From NCBI GenBank assembly GCA_029573925.1, contig JAKQBV010000505.1, forward strand, positions 1-16,086: a DNA stretch of 16,086 bases. Direction: 5' to 3'. This DNA is from a bacterium (lineage in GTDB: Bacteria; UBP15; UBA6099). Under the pieces are notes generated by a model, which had not been told where the DNA came from, did not search any database, and saw only the letters and a program-made list of their open reading frames with translations. Both the position numbers and the translations under genes were made by a program. Shown piece by piece: positions 14,201 through 16,086 of the stretch (position 1 is the first letter of the stretch; every line of letters begins with the position of its first letter).

Positions 14201-15253
14201 TTGCCCACTGACATCCGGCTTCTCGACTACACACTCCCGCAGCGTCTCATCGCGCAGCAGCCCGCCTTGCGGCGCGACGAATCGCGTCTGCTGGTTTTGC
14301 GCCGCGACACCGGAGAGCTTGAACAAAGAGTCTTTCGCGAAGTAACCGGATATGTTCGCCCCGGAGATCTTTTTGTGGTGAACGATTCGCGAGTGTTTCC
14401 CGCGCGCCTGTTTGTTAACAGAACAACAGGCGGACGCGTGGAACTTCTTTTTCTAAATCAGGCTGACGAAGCCGGCGCGCTATGGAAATGCCTCGCCAGA
14501 CCCGCGCGGAGATTGCGGGAAGGTGAAATTCTTTTTCACGGCTCGCCCCCTGCCCCCTTCTGTCGTTTTGATTCCAAGAACGATTCCGGACTCGCGCTGG
14601 TGGAGATACTCCGACCGCCCCTATTTCCGTTTCTCGCCAAACACGGAATTGTTCCTCTTCCTCCATATATAAACGATGAAATCGACGATCCGGAAAGATA
14701 TCAAACTGTCTATGCCGAACGCGAGGGATCAGCGGCAGCGCCTACGGCCGGGCTTCATTTCACGCCCGAACTTATTAAAACCATAAAAGCATCGGGAGCG
14801 CGATTCGCCTCTGTCACGCTTCACATAGGGCTTGACACTTTCAAGCCTATCGCGACGCCCACAGTTGAGGCTCATGAAATCCATACTGAAATATATTTCG
14901 TGCCGGACGAGACGGCGCGGCTTGCTGCCCAAGCCGTGCGAGAAGGCGGTCGCGTGATAGCGGTGGGCACTACGGCCGTGCGCTGTTTGGAGACATGGGC
15001 GGCAGGCATGTCGAGAGAAGAGCTTGCCGGCGCTGAATCTGGCTCTTCTGGCGCGACTTCGCTTTTTATCCACAACCGCTCCCAGTTCCGGATCATCGAC
15101 GCGATGATAACGAATTTTCATCTGCCGCGAACGTCCCTTCTCGCTCTGGTGGCGGCGTTCGCGGGTCTGGACAATATAATGAGCGCCTATAAGTTCGCTA
15201 TCGACAACGACTACCGTTTCTACAGCTTGGGCGACGCCATGTTCATTTATTGA
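14201..15253 (+). CDS. queA: S-adenosylmethionine:tRNA ribosyltransferase-isomerase
   Basis: Cytoplasmic enzyme of queuosine synthesis; it moves the ribosyl part of SAM onto 7-aminomethyl-7-deazaguanine at position 34 of GUN-anticodon tRNAs, giving epoxyqueuosine. 350 aa, normal size. Signature segments: IRLLDYTLPQRLIAQQP (5-21), FVVNDSRVFPARL (58-70), PLPPYI (152-157), YQTVYAEREGSAAAPTAGLH (167-186) and TNFHLPRTSLLALVAAFAG near residue 305. Start TTG at 14201 has GGAG 7 nt upstream; earlier in-frame starts are absent. It follows the gamma-CA gene by 45 nt and probably belongs to the alaS operon. Its presence implies queuosine-modified tRNA, for example tRNA-Tyr, the substrate of the TyrRS encoded at 926-2131. 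Confidence 0.98.
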   Translation: MPTDIRLLDYTLPQRLIAQQPALRRDESRLLVLRRDTGELEQRVFREVTGYVRPGDLFVVNDSRVFPARLFVNRTTGGRVELLFLNQADEAGALWKCLARPARRLREGEILFHGSPPAPFCRFDSKNDSGLALVEILRPPLFPFLAKHGIVPLPPYINDEIDDPERYQTVYAEREGSAAAPTAGLHFTPELIKTIKASGARFASVTLHIGLDTFKPIATPTVEAHEIHTEIYFVPDETARLAAQAVREGGRVIAVGTTAVRCLETWAAGMSREELAGAESGSSGATSLFIHNRSQFRIIDAMITNFHLPRTSLLALVAAFAGLDNIMSAYKFAIDNDYRFYSLGDAMFIY

Positions 15254-15266
15254 CACGCGGCGCTTC

Positions 15267-15295
15267 TTCACAAATCGACTCAAAACAGATAATAT
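15267..15295 (+). promoter_or_regulatory. Possible promoter of the glycoside hydrolase gene
   Basis: TTCACA (15267-15272; five of six -35 bases), 17 nt, then TAATAT (15290-15295; four of six). The ATG at 15305 lies 10 nt on with no ribosome site between. The -10 box could also be shifted a few bases inside the AT-rich run. Confidence 0.35.
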
Positions 15296-15304
15296 ATCTA
15301 TGCT

Positions 15305-16086
15305 ATGAAGAACTTTGTTTATGACACTTCGCTGTCAGCCGCCAATATGCTGAGAAAAACCTTCACCGGCAAATGGCTGGACAGAGACAGATTCAACATA
15401 GAAACGCCGGAATCGGCTCTCAATAACCTTTTTGACGCCACATACGACGAGATTGAAAAAAGAATCTCTATGCCGTTCGGCATGAAACTGCTGAAAGAGC
15501 GATGGCTGCAATCTTCGGCTGACCACAGCGCGGCTTCCGCAACTGAAACATGCGTGGCTTCATCTCTCATATCCACATTGGATTTCAACCTAGCCATAGA
15601 AATAGTCCGGCCTTTCTTCCACAACCAGTCGGATGAAGGAAATATTCCTCTTATCGTGTATCCGATGTCGACAAGCAGGTTTCCCGCTGTGTTTTTCGTG
15701 ACCGAAGCGGTTTTTCAGCTTTCGCGCGCGGCGACAATATCCGACTTGCGGGCAATGAGCGAGAGACTCCAGAAATTTTCCAGTTGGATGGCGCTGCATA
15801 AAAGAGAGGAAGACGGGTTGTACAGCCATGCCGACGCCCGTTGGATATCCATAGACCCGTTCTTAGAACCTCTACGCGCCGCGATCGGCGGCAGAAAAAT
15901 TCCGACATACGATTTCAGATCCATCGCTCTCAACTCTCTGGCGCTGCAAGAAATTACGCTGTTCGAAGGAATATCCCGCAAACTCGGAGACGTAGCCGAA
16001 GCAGAAAAGCGCGCCGAACAAGCGTCAAGGCTAAGAGAAATTATTGCGACCGCCTGCTGGGATGAGGAAGCGGGCGGCTTCTTCGA
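15305..16086 (+). CDS. GH63/MGH1-like (six-hairpin) glycoside hydrolase, 3' end outside window
   Basis: The open frame runs from ATG at 15305 off the end of the window: 260 residues, partial. The pattern is that of (alpha/alpha)6-barrel glycosidases such as mannosylglycerate hydrolase or GH63-type enzymes: SALNNLFDATYDEIEKR, a segment around GNIPLIVYP, SRFPAVFFVTEAVFQLSR, then SSWMALHKREEDGLYSH, ISIDPF, DFRSIALNSLALQEI and ACWDEEAGGFF. The catalytic acid/base cannot be assigned on a fragment. No signal peptide is visible, so it is probably cytoplasmic, which fits a compatible-solute or intracellular oligosaccharide substrate. Two ATGs are close together (15300 out of frame, 15305 in frame); no Shine-Dalgarno precedes either. 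The stretch is otherwise free of stops. The fold is fairly sure; the substrate is unknown. Confidence 0.75.
   Translation, partial: MKNFVYDTSLSAANMLRKTFTGKWLDRDRFNIETPESALNNLFDATYDEIEKRISMPFGMKLLKERWLQSSADHSAASATETCVASSLISTLDFNLAIEIVRPFFHNQSDEGNIPLIVYPMSTSRFPAVFFVTEAVFQLSRAATISDLRAMSERLQKFSSWMALHKREEDGLYSHADARWISIDPFLEPLRAAIGGRKIPTYDFRSIALNSLALQEITLFEGISRKLGDVAEAEKRAEQASRLREIIATACWDEEAGGFF

Overview
The window is ordinary bacterial chromosome of moderate GC, dense with genes on both strands. The left edge looks like the border of an integrated element. The organism uses selenocysteine, because a selC tRNA is present. It encodes no 3' CCA on either tRNA seen, and it starts several genes at GTG or TTG. 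It also carries a SpoIIA/RsbVW-type partner-switching sigma cassette. Nothing in the sequence names the phylum; an uncultured, non-model lineage is a guess based on the mixture.

Layout. 1-722: 3' part of a tyrosine recombinase pointing at the 3' end of a tRNA-Ile(GAT) gene (825-898, minus), with a two-way terminator hairpin between them. 926-2131 (minus): tyrS, apparently read on into the tRNA-Ile. 2285-4606 (minus): a polytopic membrane protein with an HExxH peptidase domain and a TPR-like tail. 4751-5503 (plus): a class I SAM methyltransferase with a promoter almost touching its ATG. 5540-6661 (minus): an AI-2E/PerM-type transporter. 6888-6981 (minus): selC. 7088-7705 (minus): a second small methyltransferase. 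7706-8027: a gene-free stretch packed with hairpins, including a possible small RNA with an orphan terminator and a REP-like palindromic doublet. 8028-9140 (minus): a GT4 glycosyltransferase.

9308-10849 (plus): a three-gene operon of STAS antagonist, RsbW-like anti-sigma factor and SigB/SigF-type sigma factor. It has its own promoter, which contains a 17-bp palindrome, and it ends at a hairpin followed by T9. 10986-15253 (plus): alaS, a gamma-carbonic-anhydrase-like protein overlapping it by 4 nt, and queA. 15305 to the end (plus): the first 260 residues of a GH63-like (six-hairpin) glycoside hydrolase, cut by the window.

How the genes relate. tyrS, tRNA-Ile, alaS, selC and queA all serve translation or tRNA maturation. 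The partner-switching cassette is a stress or developmental transcription switch. The most unusual sequence features are a one-base bulge in the acceptor stem of selC, an RsbW-like protein that has lost its usual ATP-binding residues, and the hairpin-rich gap at 7706-8027. I do not see a clear new multi-gene system; the items below are the best leads.
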